Assembly: GCF_043290135.1 (NCBI RefSeq)
Contig: NC_134707.1
Coordinates: forward strand, 143,469,319 to 143,533,318
DNA length: 64,000 nucleotides
Direction: 5' to 3'
Origin: Rhipicephalus microplus
Taxonomy: Eukaryota; Arthropoda; Arachnida; Ixodida; Ixodidae
Numbering within the stretch: position 1 is the stretch's first letter; every line of letters begins with the position of its first letter. Of this stretch, positions 25,941 to 38,889 are shown piece by piece. The notes beneath the pieces were generated by a model. That model saw only the letters and a program-made list of their open reading frames with translations, was not told the origin of the DNA and searched no databases. The position numbers and the translations under genes were made by a program.

Positions 25941-26654
25941 ACTCCGCAACTAGAAACTCCCAACTGGACACTCCGCAACTAGGAACTCTACAACTTCAAA
26001 ATCCACAACTGGAAACTCCACAATTTGAAAATCCACAACTAGATACTCCACAACTACGAATTCCACAACTAGAAACTCCACAACTAGAAACTCCGCAACT
26101 AGAAGCTCCGCAACTAGAATTTCCACAGCTAGAAACTCCACAACTTGAGACTTCGCAACTAGAAACTCGGCAACTAGAAATCCGACAACCAGAAACTCCA
26201 CAACTAGAAACTCCACAAGTTGCAACCCAAGAAATAGATGCTCCACAACTACAGACAACACAACTAGAAACTCCCCAACTAGAAACTCCACAACTTGAAA
26301 CAACGCAAATAGAAACTCCGAAACTAGAAACTCCACAACTGGAAAACTCCGCAACGTGAAACTCTGCAACTAGAAACTCCGCAATTAGAAACTCCACAGT
26401 TAGAAACTTCACTACTTGAAACACCACAACTAGATACTCCACAACTACGAATTCCACAACTACGAATTCCGCAACTAGAAACTCCACAACTGGAAACTCC
26501 GCCACTAGAAACTCCACAACTTGAAACTCTGCAACTCGAAACTCTGCAACTAGCAAATCCACAACTATAAACCCAAGTTGAAACTCCCCAACTGGAAACT
26601 CCGCAACTAGAAACTCCGCAACTAGAAACTCCCCAACAAGAAACTCCACAACTA
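25941..26654 (+). repeat. Type-C segment, copy 3
   Basis: The third occurrence of the type-C pattern, with AAATAGATGCTCCACAAC near 26,233, read here as CCCAAGAAATAGATG instead of CCCAACAAATAGATG. The spacing to copy 2 at this landmark is 5911 bp, against 6016 bp further right, so internal insertions and deletions separate the copies. Confidence 0.68.
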
Positions 26655-28010
26655 GAAACTCCACAACTAGAAACTCCACAACTAGATATTCCATAAGTAG
26701 AAACTCCACAGCTAGAATTTCCACAACTAGAAACCCCACAACTAGAAACTCAACAACTAGAAAATCCACACCTATAAATTCCACAACTAAAACTCCACAA
26801 CTAGAAACTCCACAACTAGAAACTCCACAACTAGAAACTCCGCAACTAGAAACTCCCAAACTAGAAACTCCACAACTAGAAACTCTGCAGCTAGAAACTC
26901 CGCAACTAGAAACTCTGCAAATAGAAACTCCGCAGGTAGAAACCCCTCAACTATAAACTTCACGACTAGAAACTCAACAAATAGAGACTGCACATCTAGA
27001 GACTCCGCAACTAGAAACTCCGCAGCTAGAAACTCCGCAACTAGAAACTCCACAACTTGAAACTCTACATACGAAATTCTGCAACTAGAAAATCCACAAC
27101 TATAATCTCAAGTAGAAACTCTCCAACTGAAAACTCCGCAACTAGAAACTCCGCAACTAGAAAATCCACAACTAGAAACTTCACAACTAGAAACTCCCCA
27201 ACAAGAAACTCCACAACTAGAAACTCCACAACTAGAGACTGCACAACTAGAGACTTTGCATTTAGAAACTCCTCAGATAGAAACTACACAACTAGAAACT
27301 CCTCGACTAGGGATTCCATAAGTAGAAACTCTACAGCTAGAATTTCCAAAACTAGAAACCCCACAACTAGAAACTCCACAAATAGGAACTCTGCAAATAG
27401 AAAATCTACAACTAGAAACTCGAAAATTAAAAACTCCATCTAGAAACTCTACAACTAGAAACTTCACAACTAGAAACTCCACAAATACGAACTCCAAAAT
27501 TGAGACTCCACAACTAGAAACTACACAGATTGAAGTTCCACAACTAAAAACTCCACAACTGAAAACTCCGCCACTAGAAACTCTGCCACTAGAAACTTTA
27601 CAGCTAGAAACTCCACAACTTGAGACTTCGCAAATAGAAACTCGTCAACTGAAAACTCAACCACTAGAAACTCCACAGCTAGAAACTCCACAACTAGAAA
27701 CTCCACAGCTAGAAACTCCACAACTAGAAACTCCACATCTAGAAACTCCGCAACAACAAACTCTGCAACCAGAAACTCCACAACTAGAATTTCCGCCGCT
27801 AGAGACTCAACAAATAGAGACTCCTCAACTAAAAGCTCCACAACTAGAAACTCCACAACTTAAAACTCCACAAGTTGAAACCCGACAACTAGAAACTCAA
27901 CAACAGGAAACTCCACACCTATATATTCCTCAACTTGAAACTCCACAACTAAAACTCCACAACTAGAAACTCCGCAACTAGAAACTTCCCAACTAGAAAC
28001 TTCACAACTA
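26655..28010 (+). repeat. Tandem duplication, first copy (about 1356 bp)
   Basis: The units with CTAGATATTCCATAAG (26,682) and the CTGCAG site (26,885) recur 1356 bp to the right (28,038 and 28,241). This copy includes an irregular stretch at 27,058-27,175 with ACATACGAAATTCTGC and a 12-bp unit, which is missing from the second copy. Confidence 0.78.
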
Positions 28011-29255
28011 GAAACTCCACAACTAGAAACTCCACAACTAGATATTCCATAAGTAGAAACTCCACAGCTAGAATTTCCACAACTAGAAACCCCACAACTA
28101 GAAACTCAACAACTAGAAACTCCACACCTACAAATTCCACAACTAAAACTCCACAACTAGAAACTGCACAACTAGAAACTCCACAACTAGAAACTCCGCA
28201 ACTAGAAACTCCCAAACTAGAAACTCCACAACTAGAAACTCTGCAGCTAGAAACTCCGCTACTAGAAACTCTGCAAATAGAAACTCCGCAGGTAGAAACC
28301 CCTCAACTATAAACTTCACGACTTGAAACTCAACAAATAGAGACTGCACATCTAGAGACTCCGCAACTAGAAACTCCGCAGCTAGAAACTCCGCAACTAG
28401 AAACTCCACAACTTGAAACTTCACAACTAGAAACTCCCCAACAAGAAACTCCACAACTAGAAACTCCACAACTAGAGACTGCACAACTAGAGACTTTGCA
28501 TTTAGAAACTCTTCAGATAGAAACTACACAACTAGAAACTCCTCGACTAGGGATTCCATAAGTAGAAACTCCACAGCTAGAATTTCCAAAACTAGAAACC
28601 CCACAACTAGAAACTCCACAAATAGGAACTCTGCAAAAAGAAAATCTACAACTAGAAACTTGAAAACTAAAAACTCCATCTAGAAACTCTACAACTAGAA
28701 ACTTCACAACTAGAAACTCCACAAATACGAACTCCAAAATTGAGACTCCACAACTAGAAACTACACAGATTGAAGTTCCACAACTAGAAACTCCACAACT
28801 GAAAACTCCACCACTAGAAACTCTGCCACTAGAAACTTTACAGCTAGAAACTCCACAACTTGAGACTTCGCAAATAGAAACTCGTCAACTGAAAACTCCA
28901 CCACTAGAAACTCCACAGATAGAAACTCCACAACTAGAAACTCCACAACTAGAAACTCCACAACTAGAAACACCACATCTAGAAACTCCGCAACAACAAA
29001 CTCTGCATCTGCAACCAGAAACTCCACAACTAGAATTTCCGCAGCTAGAGACTCAACAAATAGAGACTCCTCAACTAAAAGCTCCACGACTAGAAACTCC
29101 ACAACTTAAAACTCCACAAGTTGAAACCCGACAACTAGAAACTCAACAACAGGAAACTCCACACCTATAAATTCCTCAACTTGAAACTCCACAACTAAAA
29201 CTCCACAACTAGAAACTCCGCAACTAGAAACTTCCCAACTAGAAACTTCACAACT
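28011..29255 (+). repeat. Tandem duplication, second copy (about 1245 bp)
   Basis: The spacing to the first copy is 1356 bp up to about 28,415, then 1240 bp (for example 27,273 against 28,513), then 1246 bp (27,901 against 29,147). The two changes are accounted for by loss of about 116 bp (counterpart of 27,058-27,175) and a 6-bp insertion, CTGCATCTGCAACC instead of CTGCAACC, near 29,003. Similarity ends near 29,255. Confidence 0.78.
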
Positions 29256-30527
29256 AGAAACCCCCCAACTATAAACTTCACAACTAGAAACTCAACAACT
29301 AGAGACTGCACAACTACAGACTCCGCAACTAGAAACTCCGCAGCTAGAAACTCCGCAACTAGAAACTCCACAACTTGAAACTCTGCAACTAGAAACTCTG
29401 CAACTAAAAAATCCACAACTATAAACTCCAGTAGCAACTCCCGACCTGGAAACTCCCCAACTAGAAACTCCGCAACTAGAAAATACACAACTAGAAACTT
29501 CACAACTAGAAACTCCCCAACAAAAACTCCACAACTAGAAACTCCACTACTAGAAACTCCACAACTAGAGACTGCACAACTAGAGACTGCACATCTAGAG
29601 ACTGCATTTAGAAACTCCTCAGATAGAAACTACACACCTAGAAACACCACGACTAGAGATTCCATAAGTAGGAACTCCACAGCTAGAATTTCCACAACTA
29701 AAAACCCCTCAACTAGAAACTCCACATATAGGAACTCTGCAAATAGAAAATCTACAACTAGAAACTCTAAAACCAGAAACTCCAACTAGAAACTCCAACA
29801 CTAGAAACTTCACAACTAGAAACTCCACAAATGGACACTCCACAACTAGAAACTCCACAACTAGAGACTCCACAACTAGGAACTCCACAAATTGAGACTC
29901 CACAACTAGAAACTACACAGATTGAAACACCACAACTTGAAACTCCACAACCAGAAACTCCACAACTAGAAACTCCGCAACTAAAAACTCCAACACTAGA
30001 AAATCCACAACTAGAAACTCCACAACTAGAAACTCCGCAACTAGAAACCCGACCACTAGAAACTACACAAATAGAAACTCCACACCTATAAATTCCACAA
30101 CTTTAAACTCCACAGCTAGAAACTCCACAACTACAAATTCCCTAATTGGAAACTCCACAGCTAGAAAGTCCACAACTAGAAACTCTGCAACTAGGAACTC
30201 CGCATCTAGAAACTCCACAGCTAGAAAATCCACCACTAGAAACTCCACAACTAGCAACTCCACAACTACAGACTCCGCAACTAGAAAACTCCGCAACCAT
30301 AAACTCCCAACTAGACACTCCGCAACTAGGAACTCTACAACTTCAAAATCCACAACTAGAAACTCCACAACTGGAAACTCCGCAACTAGAAACTCCACAG
30401 CTAGAAACTCCACAACTTGAGACTTCGCGACTAGAAACTCAGCAACTAGAATCTCAACAACTAGAAACTCCACCACTAGAAACTCTACAACTAGGAACTC
30501 TACAACTTCAAAATCCACAACTAAAAA
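29256..30527 (+). repeat. Transition segment into HOR-B
   Basis: This combines A-like and B-like units. The landmark AATGGACACTCCACAACTAG (29,830) is a variant of the A landmark AATGGACACTCTACATTTAG. Further right, CCCTAATTGGAAACTCC (about 30,140) looks like the form from which the HOR-B landmark TTCAAAATTGGAAACTCC could derive. A 16-bp/14-bp pair, altered to CAACCATAAACTCCCAAC, lies near 30,283-30,312. Confidence 0.65.
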
Positions 30528-33500
30528 CTTTTCAACTTGAAACTCCACAACTAGATACTCCACAACTACAAACTCCACAACTAGAAACTCCACAACCTGA
30601 AACTCCGCAACCAGAAACTCCGCAACTAAAAACTCCACAACTAGAAACTCCACAAGTAGAAACTCCACAACTAGAAACTCCACAACTAGAAACTTCGCAA
30701 CTAGAAACTCCACAACTAGACACTCAACAACTAGAAACTCCACACCTATAAATTCCACAACATGAAACTCCACAACTAAAACTCCACAACTAGAAACTCC
30801 CCAACTAGAAACTCCACAACTAGAAACTCTGCAACTAGAAACTCCGCAACTAGAAACTCTGCAACTAGAAACTTTGCAACTAGAAACTCCACAGCTAGAA
30901 ACCCCAACTCTATAAACTTCACAACTAGAAACTCAACAACTAGAAACTCCCCAACTAGAAACTCTACAACTAGAATCTCTGCAACTAGAAACTCCGCAAC
31001 TAGAAACTCTGCAACTAGAAACTCCGCAACTAGAAACTCCACAGCTAGAAACCCCACAACTAGAAACTTCACAGCTAGCAACTCAATTACCAGAGACTGC
31101 ACAACTAGAGACTCCGCAACTAGAAACTCCACAGCTAGTAACTCCGCAACTAGAAACTCCACAACTTGAAACTCCGCCACTAGAATCTCCACAACTAGAA
31201 AACTCCGCAACTAGAAACTCTGCCACTAGAACTCCGCAACTAGAAACTCCACAGCTAGAAACTCCACAACTACAGATTCCACAACTAGAAACTCCACAAC
31301 TAGAAACGCCGCAACAAGAAACTCCACAGCTAGAAACTCCAACGCTTGAGACTTCGCAACAAGAAACTCGGCAACTAGAATCTCCACAACTAGAAACTCT
31401 GCAACTAGAAACTCCGCAACTACAAACTCCGCAACTAGAAACTCCACAGCTAGAAACTCCACAACTTGAGACTTCGCAAATAGAAACTTGTCAACTAGAA
31501 ACTCAACAACTACAAACTCCACAGCTAGAAACTCCAAAACTAGAAACTCCACAACTTGAGAATTTGCAACTAGATACTCCACAACTAGAAACTCCACAAC
31601 TAGAGACTCCACAACTAGAAACTCCACCACTAGAAACTCCACAACTACAAACCTCACAACTAGAAACTCCACAACTAGAAACTCCGCAACTGGAAACTCC
31701 ACAGCCAGAAACTCTACAACTAAAAAAAACCACATCTAGAAACACTGCAACAACAAACTCTGCAACTAGAAACTCCACAACTAGAATTTCCACAGCTAGA
31801 GACTCAACAACTAGAGACTCTTCAACTAAAAGCTTCACAACTAGACACTCCACAACTAGAAATTCTGCAACTAGAAACCCGACAACTAGATACTCAACAA
31901 CTACAAACTCCACACGTATAAATTCCTCAACTTGAAACGCCTCAACTAAAACTCCACAACTAGAAACTCCACAACTAGAAACTCTGCAGCTAAAAACTCC
32001 GCAACTAGAAACTCTGCAAATAGAAACTCCGCAACTAGAAACTCCACAGCTAGAAACCCCTCAACTATAAACTTCACAACTAGAAACTCAACAACTAGAG
32101 ACTGCACAACTAGAGACTCCGCAACTAGAAACTCCGCAGCTAGAAACTCCGCAACTAGAAACTCCACAACTTGAAACTCTGCAAATCGAAACTCTGCAAC
32201 TAGAAAATCCACAACTATAAACTAAAGTAGAAACTCCCCAACTGGAAACTCCGCAACTAGAAACTCCGCAACTAGAAAATCTACAACTAGAAACTTCAAA
32301 ACTAGAAACTTCCCAACAAGAAACTCCACAACTAGAGACTGCACAACTAGAGACTTTGCATTTAGAAACTCCTCAGATAGAAACTACACAACTAGAAACT
32401 CCTCGACTAGAGATTCCATAAGTAGAAACTCCACAGCTAGAATTTCCACAACTAGAAACCCCACAGCTAGAAACTCCACAACTAGGAACGCTGCAAATAG
32501 AAAATCTACAACTAGAAACTCGAAAACTAAAATCTCGAACTAGAAACTCTACTTCACAACTAGAAACTCCACAAATAGGAACTCCAAAATTGAGACTCCA
32601 CAACTAGAAACTACACAGATTGAAGTTCCACAACTAGAAACTACACAGATTGAAGTTCCACATCTAGAAACTCCACAACTGAAAACTCCGCAACTAGAAA
32701 CTCTGCAACTAGAAACTTTAAAGCTAGAAACTCCACAACTTGAGACTTCGCAAATAGAAACTCGTCAACTGAAAACTCAACCACTAGCAACTCCACAGCT
32801 AGAAACTCCACAACTAGAAACTCCACAACTTGAAACCCAACAAATAGATACTCCACAACTACAGACTCCACAACTTGAAACACCATCACTAGATACTCCA
32901 CAACTACAAACTCCGCAACTAGAAACTCCACAACTAGAAACTCCGCAACTAGAAACTCCCCACAAGAAACTCCGCAACTAGAATCTCTGCAACTAGAAAC
33001 TCCGCAAGTAGAAACTCTGCAACTAGAAACTCCGCAACTAGAAACTTCACAGCTAGAAACCCCACAACTATAAACTTCAGAACTAGCAACTCAACAACTA
33101 GAGACTGCACAACTTGAGACTCCGCCACTAGAAACTCCACAGCTAGTACCTCCGCAACTAGAAACTCCACAACTTGAAACTCCGCCACTAGAAGCTCCAC
33201 AACTAGAAAACTCCGAAACTACAAACTCTGTAACTAGAAACTCCGCAACTAGAAACTGCACAGCTAGAAACTCCACAACTTGAAACACCACAAATAGATA
33301 CTCCACAACTACAAATTCCACATATAGAAACTCAACAACTACAAACTCCACACCTATAAATTTCTCAACTTGAAACTCCACAACTAAAACTCCACAACTA
33401 GAAACTCCACAACTAGAAACTCCACAACTAGAAACTCCGCAACTAGAAACTCCCCAACTAGAAACTCCACAACTAGAAACTCTGCAGCCAGAAACTCCGC

Positions 33501-34139
33501 AACTACAAACTCTGCAAATAGAAACTCCGCAACTAGAATTTCCACAACTAGAAACCCCTCAACTATAAACTTCAGAACTAGAAACTGAACAAATAGAGAC
33601 TGCACAACTAGAGACTCCGCAACTAGAAACTCCGCAGCTAGAAACCCGACCACTAGAAACTACACAAACAGAAACTCCACACCTATAAATTCCACAACTT
33701 GAAACTCCACAGCTAGAAACTCCACAACTACAAATTCAAAATTGGAAACTCCACAGCTAGAAAGTCCACAACTAGAAACTCTGCAACTAGAAACTCCGCA
33801 ACTAGAAACTCCACAGCTAGAAAATCCACCACTAGAAACTCCACAACTAGCAACTCCACAACTACAGACTCCGCAACTAGAAAACTCCGCAACTAGAAAA
33901 CTCCGCAACTAGAAACTCCCAACTAGACACTCCGCAACTAGGAACTCTACAACTTCAAAATCCACAACTAGAAACTCCACAACTGGAAACTCCGCAACTA
34001 GAAACTCCAAAGCTAGAAACTCCACAACTTGAGACTTCGCGACTAGAAACTCAGCAACTAGAAACTCAACAACTAGAAACTCCACCACTAGAAACTCCCC
34101 AACTAGGAACTCTACAACTTCAAAATCCACAACTCAAAA
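30528..34139 (+). repeat. HOR-B copy B1 (3612 bp)
   Basis: The copy is bounded by the landmark CTTTTCAACTTGAAACTCC at 30,528 and 34,140. It contains CACACGTATAAATTCC (31,912), the doubled CAGATTGAAGTTCCACA (about 32,613 and 32,647) and AAAATTGGAAACTCC (33,738). It is 1138 bp shorter than B2, so it lacks a large internal block. A run of eight A (31,722-31,729) replaces TAGAAAAACC of the other copies and shifts phase. It is the most diverged member of the B array. Confidence 0.85.
33884..33925 (+). repeat. Expanded frame-shift site in HOR-B
   Basis: In the B copies the paired site has two successive 16-bp units (CTAGAAAACTCCGCAA twice) before the 14-bp unit, giving a net shift of +1. The same doubled form occurs near 38,633, 42,693, 47,450 and 52,500. 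It is derived relative to the single form in family A. Confidence 0.8.
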
Positions 34140-37100
34140 CTTTTCAACTTGAAACTCCACAACTAGATACTCCACAACTACAAACTCCACAACTAGAAAC
34201 TCCACAACCTGAAACTCCGCAACCAGAAACTCCGCAACTAAAAACTCCACAACTAGAAACTCCACAAGTAGAAACTCCACAACTAGAAACTCCACAACTA
34301 GAAACTTCGCAACTAGAAACTCCACAACTAGACACTCAACAACTAGAAACTCCACACCTATAAATTCCACAACTTGAAACTCCACAACTAAAACTCCACA
34401 ACTAGAAACTCCCCAACTAGAAACTCCACAACTAGAAACTCTGCAACTAGAAACTCCGCAACTAGAAACTCTGCAACTAGAAACTTTGCAACTAGAAACT
34501 CCACAGCTAGAAACCCCAACACTATAAACTTCACAACTAGAAACTCAACAACTAGAAACTCCCCAACTAGAAACTCCACAACTAGAATCTCTGCAACTAG
34601 AAACTCCGCAACTAGAAACACTGCAACTAGAAACTCCGCAACTAGAAACTCCACAGCTAGAAACCGCACAACTAGAAACTTCACAACTAGCAACTCAATT
34701 ACCAGAGACTGCACAACTAGAGACTCCGCAACTAGAAACTCCACAGCTAGTAACTCCGCAACTAGAAACTCCACAATTTGAAACTCCGCCACTAGAATCT
34801 CCACAACTAGAAAACTCCGCAACTAGAAACTCTGCCACTAGAACTCCGCAACTAGAAACTCCACAGCTAGAAACTCCACAACTTGAAACACCACAACTAG
34901 ATACTCCACAACTACAGATTCCACAACTAGAAACTCCACAACTAGAAACTCCGCAACAAGAAACTCAACAGCTAGAAACTCCAACACTTGAGACTTCGCA
35001 ACAAGAAACTCGGCAACTAGAATCTCCACAACTAGAAACTCTGCAACTAGAAACTCCGCAACTACAAACTCCGCAACTAGAAACTCCACAGCTAGAAACT
35101 CCACAACTTGAGACTTCGCAAATAGAAACTCGTCAACTAGAAACTCAACAACTACAAACTCCACAGCTAGAAACTCCACAACTAGAAACTCCACAACTTG
35201 AGAGTTCGCAACTAGATACTCCACAACTAGAAACTCCACAACTAGAGACTCCACAACTAGAAACTCCACCACTAGAAACTCCACAACTACAAACCTCACA
35301 ACTAGAAACTCCACAACTAGAAACTGCGCAACTTGAAAGTCCACAGCCAGAAACTCTACAACTAGAAAAACCACATCTAGAAACCCTGCAACAACAAACT
35401 CTGCAACTAGAAACTCCACAACTAGAATTTCCACAGCTAGAGACTCAACAACTAGAGACTCTTCAACTAAAAGCTTCACAACTAGACACTCCACAACTAG
35501 AAGTTCTGCAACTAGAAACCCGACAACTAGAAACTCAACAACTACAAACTCCACACGTATAAATTCCACAACTTGAAACGCCTCAACTAAAACTCCACAA
35601 CTAGAAACTCCACAACTAGAAACTCTGCAGCTAAAAACTCCGCAACTAGAAACTCTGCAAATAGAAACTCCGCAACTAGAAACTCCACAGCTAGAAACCC
35701 CTCAACTATAAACTTCACAACTAGAAACTCAACAACTAGAGACTGCACAACTAGAGACTCCGCAACTAGAAACTCCGCAGCTAGAAACTCCGCAACTAGA
35801 AACTCCACAACTTGAAACTCTGCAAATCGAAACTCTGCAACTAGAAAATCCACAACTATAAACTAAAGTAGAAACTCCCCAACTGGAAACTCCGCAACTA
35901 GAAACTCCGCAACTAGAAAATCTACAACTAGAAACTTCAAAACTAGAAACTTCCCAACAAGAAACTCCACAACTAGAGACTGCACAACTAGAGACTTTGC
36001 ATTTAGAAACTCCTCAGATAGAAACTACACAACTAGAAACTCCTCGACTAGAGATTCCATAAGTAGAAACTACACAGCTAGAATTTCCACAACTAGAAAC
36101 CCCACAGCTAGAAACTCCACAACTAGGAACGCTGCAAATAGAAAATCTACAACTAGAAACTCGAAAACTAAAATCTCGAACTAGAAACTCTATTTCACAA
36201 CTAGAAACTCCACAAATAGGAACTCCAAAATTGAGACTCCACAACTAGAAACTACACAGATTGAAGTTCCACAACTAGAAACTACACAGATTGAAGTTCC
36301 ACATCTAGAAACTCCACAACTGAAAACTCCGCAACTAGAAACTCTGCAACTAGAAACTTTAAAGCTAGAAACTCCACAACTTGAGACTTCGCAAATAGAA
36401 ACTCGTCAACTGAAAACTCAACCACTAGCAACTCCACAGCTAGAAACTCCACAACTAGAAACTCCACAACTTGAAACCCAACAAATAGATACTCCACAAC
36501 TACAGACTCCACAACTTGAAACACCATCACTAGATACTCCACAACTACAAACTCCGCAACTAGAAACTCCACAACTAGAAACTCCGCAACTAGAAACTCC
36601 CCACTAGAAACTCCGCAACTAGAATCTCTGCAACTAGAAACTCCGCAAGTAGAAACTCTGCAACTAGAAACTCCGCAACTAGAAACTCCACAGCTAGAAA
36701 CCCCACAACTATAAACTTCAAAACTAGCAACTCAACAACTAGAGACTGCACAACTAGAGACTCCGCCACTAGAAACTCCACAGCTAGTAACTCCGCAACT
36801 AGAAACTCCACAACTTGAAACTCCGCCACTAGAAGCTTCACAACTAGAAAACTCCGCAACTACAAACTCTGTAACTAGAAACTCCGCAACTAGAAACTGC
36901 ACAGCTAGAAACTCCACAACTTGAAACACCACAACTAGATACTCCACAACTACAAATTCCACAACTAGAAACTCAACAACTACAAACTCCACACCTATAA
37001 ATTTCTCAACTTGAAACTCCACAACTAAAACTCCACAACTAGAAACTCCACAACTAGAAACTCCACAACTAGAAACTCCGCAACTAGAAACTCCACAACT

Positions 37101-38889
37101 AGAAACCCCTCAACTATAAACTTCACAACTAGAAACTGAACAAATAGAGACTGCACAACTAGAGACTCCGCAACTAGAAACTCCGCAGCAAGCAACTCCG
37201 CAACTGGAAACTCCGCAACTTGAAACTCTGCAACTAGAAACTTTACAGCTAGAAACTCCACAACTTGAGACTTCGCAAATAGAAACTCGTCAACTGGAAA
37301 CTCAACCACTAGAAACTCCACAGCTAGAAACTCCACAACTAGAAACTCCACAATTTGAAACCCAACAAATAGATACTCCACAACTACAGACTCCACAACT
37401 TGAAACACCACAACTAGATACTCCACAACTACAAATTCCGCAACTAGAAACTCCACAACTAGAAACTCCACAACTAGAATCTCTGCAACTAGGAACTCCG
37501 CAACTAGAAACTGCACAGCTAGAAACCCCACAACTATGAACTTCACAACTAGCAACTCAACAACTAGAGACTGCTCAACTAGAGACTTCGCAACTAGAAA
37601 CTCCACAGCTAGTAGCTCCGCAACTAGAAACTCCACAACTTGAAACTCCGCCACTAGAAGCTCCACAACTAGAAAACTCCGCAACTAGAAACTCCGCAAC
37701 TAGAAACTCCCCACTAGAAACTCCACAACTAGAATCTCTGCAACTAGAAACTCCGCAAGTAAAAACTCTGCAACTAGAAACTCCGCAACTAGAAACTCCA
37801 CAGCTAGAAACCCCACAACTATAAACTTCAAAACTAGCAACTCAACAACTAGAGACTGCACAACTAGAGACTCCGCCACTAGAAACTCCACAGCTAGTAA
37901 CTCCGCAACTAGAAACTCCACAACTTGAAACTCCGCCACTAGAAGCTCCACAACTAGAAAACTCCGCAACTACAAACTCTGTAACTAGAAACTCCGCAAC
38001 TAGAAACTGCACAGCTAGAAACTCCACAACTTGAAACACCACAAATAGATACTCCACAACTACAAATTCCACATATAGAAACTCAACAACTACAAACTCC
38101 ACACCTATAAATTTCTCAACTTGAAACTCCACAACTAAAACTCCGCAACTAGAAACTCCACAACTAGAAACTCCACAACTAGAAACTCCGCAACTAGAAA
38201 CTCCCCAACTAGAAACTCCACAACTAGAAACTCTGCAGCCAGAAACTCCGCAACTACAAACTCTGCAAATAGAAACTCCGCAACTAGAATTTCCACAGCT
38301 AGAAACCCCTCAACTATAAACTTCACAACTAGAAACTGAACAAATAGAGACTGCACAACTAGAGACTCCGCAACTAGAAACTCCGCAGCTAGAAACCCGA
38401 CCACTAGAAACTACACAAACAGAAACTCCAAACCTATAAATTCCACAACTTGAGACTCCACAGCTAGAAACTCCACAACTACAAATTCAAAATTGGAAAC
38501 TCCACAGCTAGAAAGTCCACAACTAGAAACTCTGCAACTAGAAACTCCGCAACTAGAAACTCCACAGCTAGAAAATCCACCACTAGAAACTCCACAACTA
38601 GCAACTCCACAACTACAGACTCCGCAACTAGAAAACTCCGCAACTAGAAAACTCCGCAACTAGAAACTCCCAACTAGACACTCCGCAACTAGGAACTCTA
38701 CAACTTCAAAATCCACAACTAGAAACTCCACAACTGGAAACTCCGCAACTAGAAACTCCACAGCTAGAAACTCCACAACTTGAGACTTCGCGACTAGAAA
38801 CTCAGCAACTAGAAACTCAACAACTAAAACTCCACCACTAGAAACTCCACAACTAGGAACTCTACAACTTCAAAATCCACAACTAAAAA
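34140..38889 (+). repeat. HOR-B copy B2 (4750 bp)
   Basis: The copy is bounded by CTTTTCAACTTGAAACTCC at 34,140 and 38,890. I compared 35,581-36,600 with 40,331-41,350 base by base and found three substitutions and no indels in 1,020 bp (about 0.3 percent). Landmarks inside are CACACGTATAAATTCC (35,553), GCATTTAGAAACTCCTCAG (about 35,999) and a doubled CAGATTGAAGTTCCACA (about 36,257 and 36,287). It serves as the reference B unit. Confidence 0.93.

Noticed and set aside
33730..33760. Centromere-protein-binding box similar to a CENP-B site
   Set aside because: I looked for TTCG and CGGGA-type cores. Units with CTTCGCAAC or CTCGGCAAC occur, but none matches the full box arrangement.
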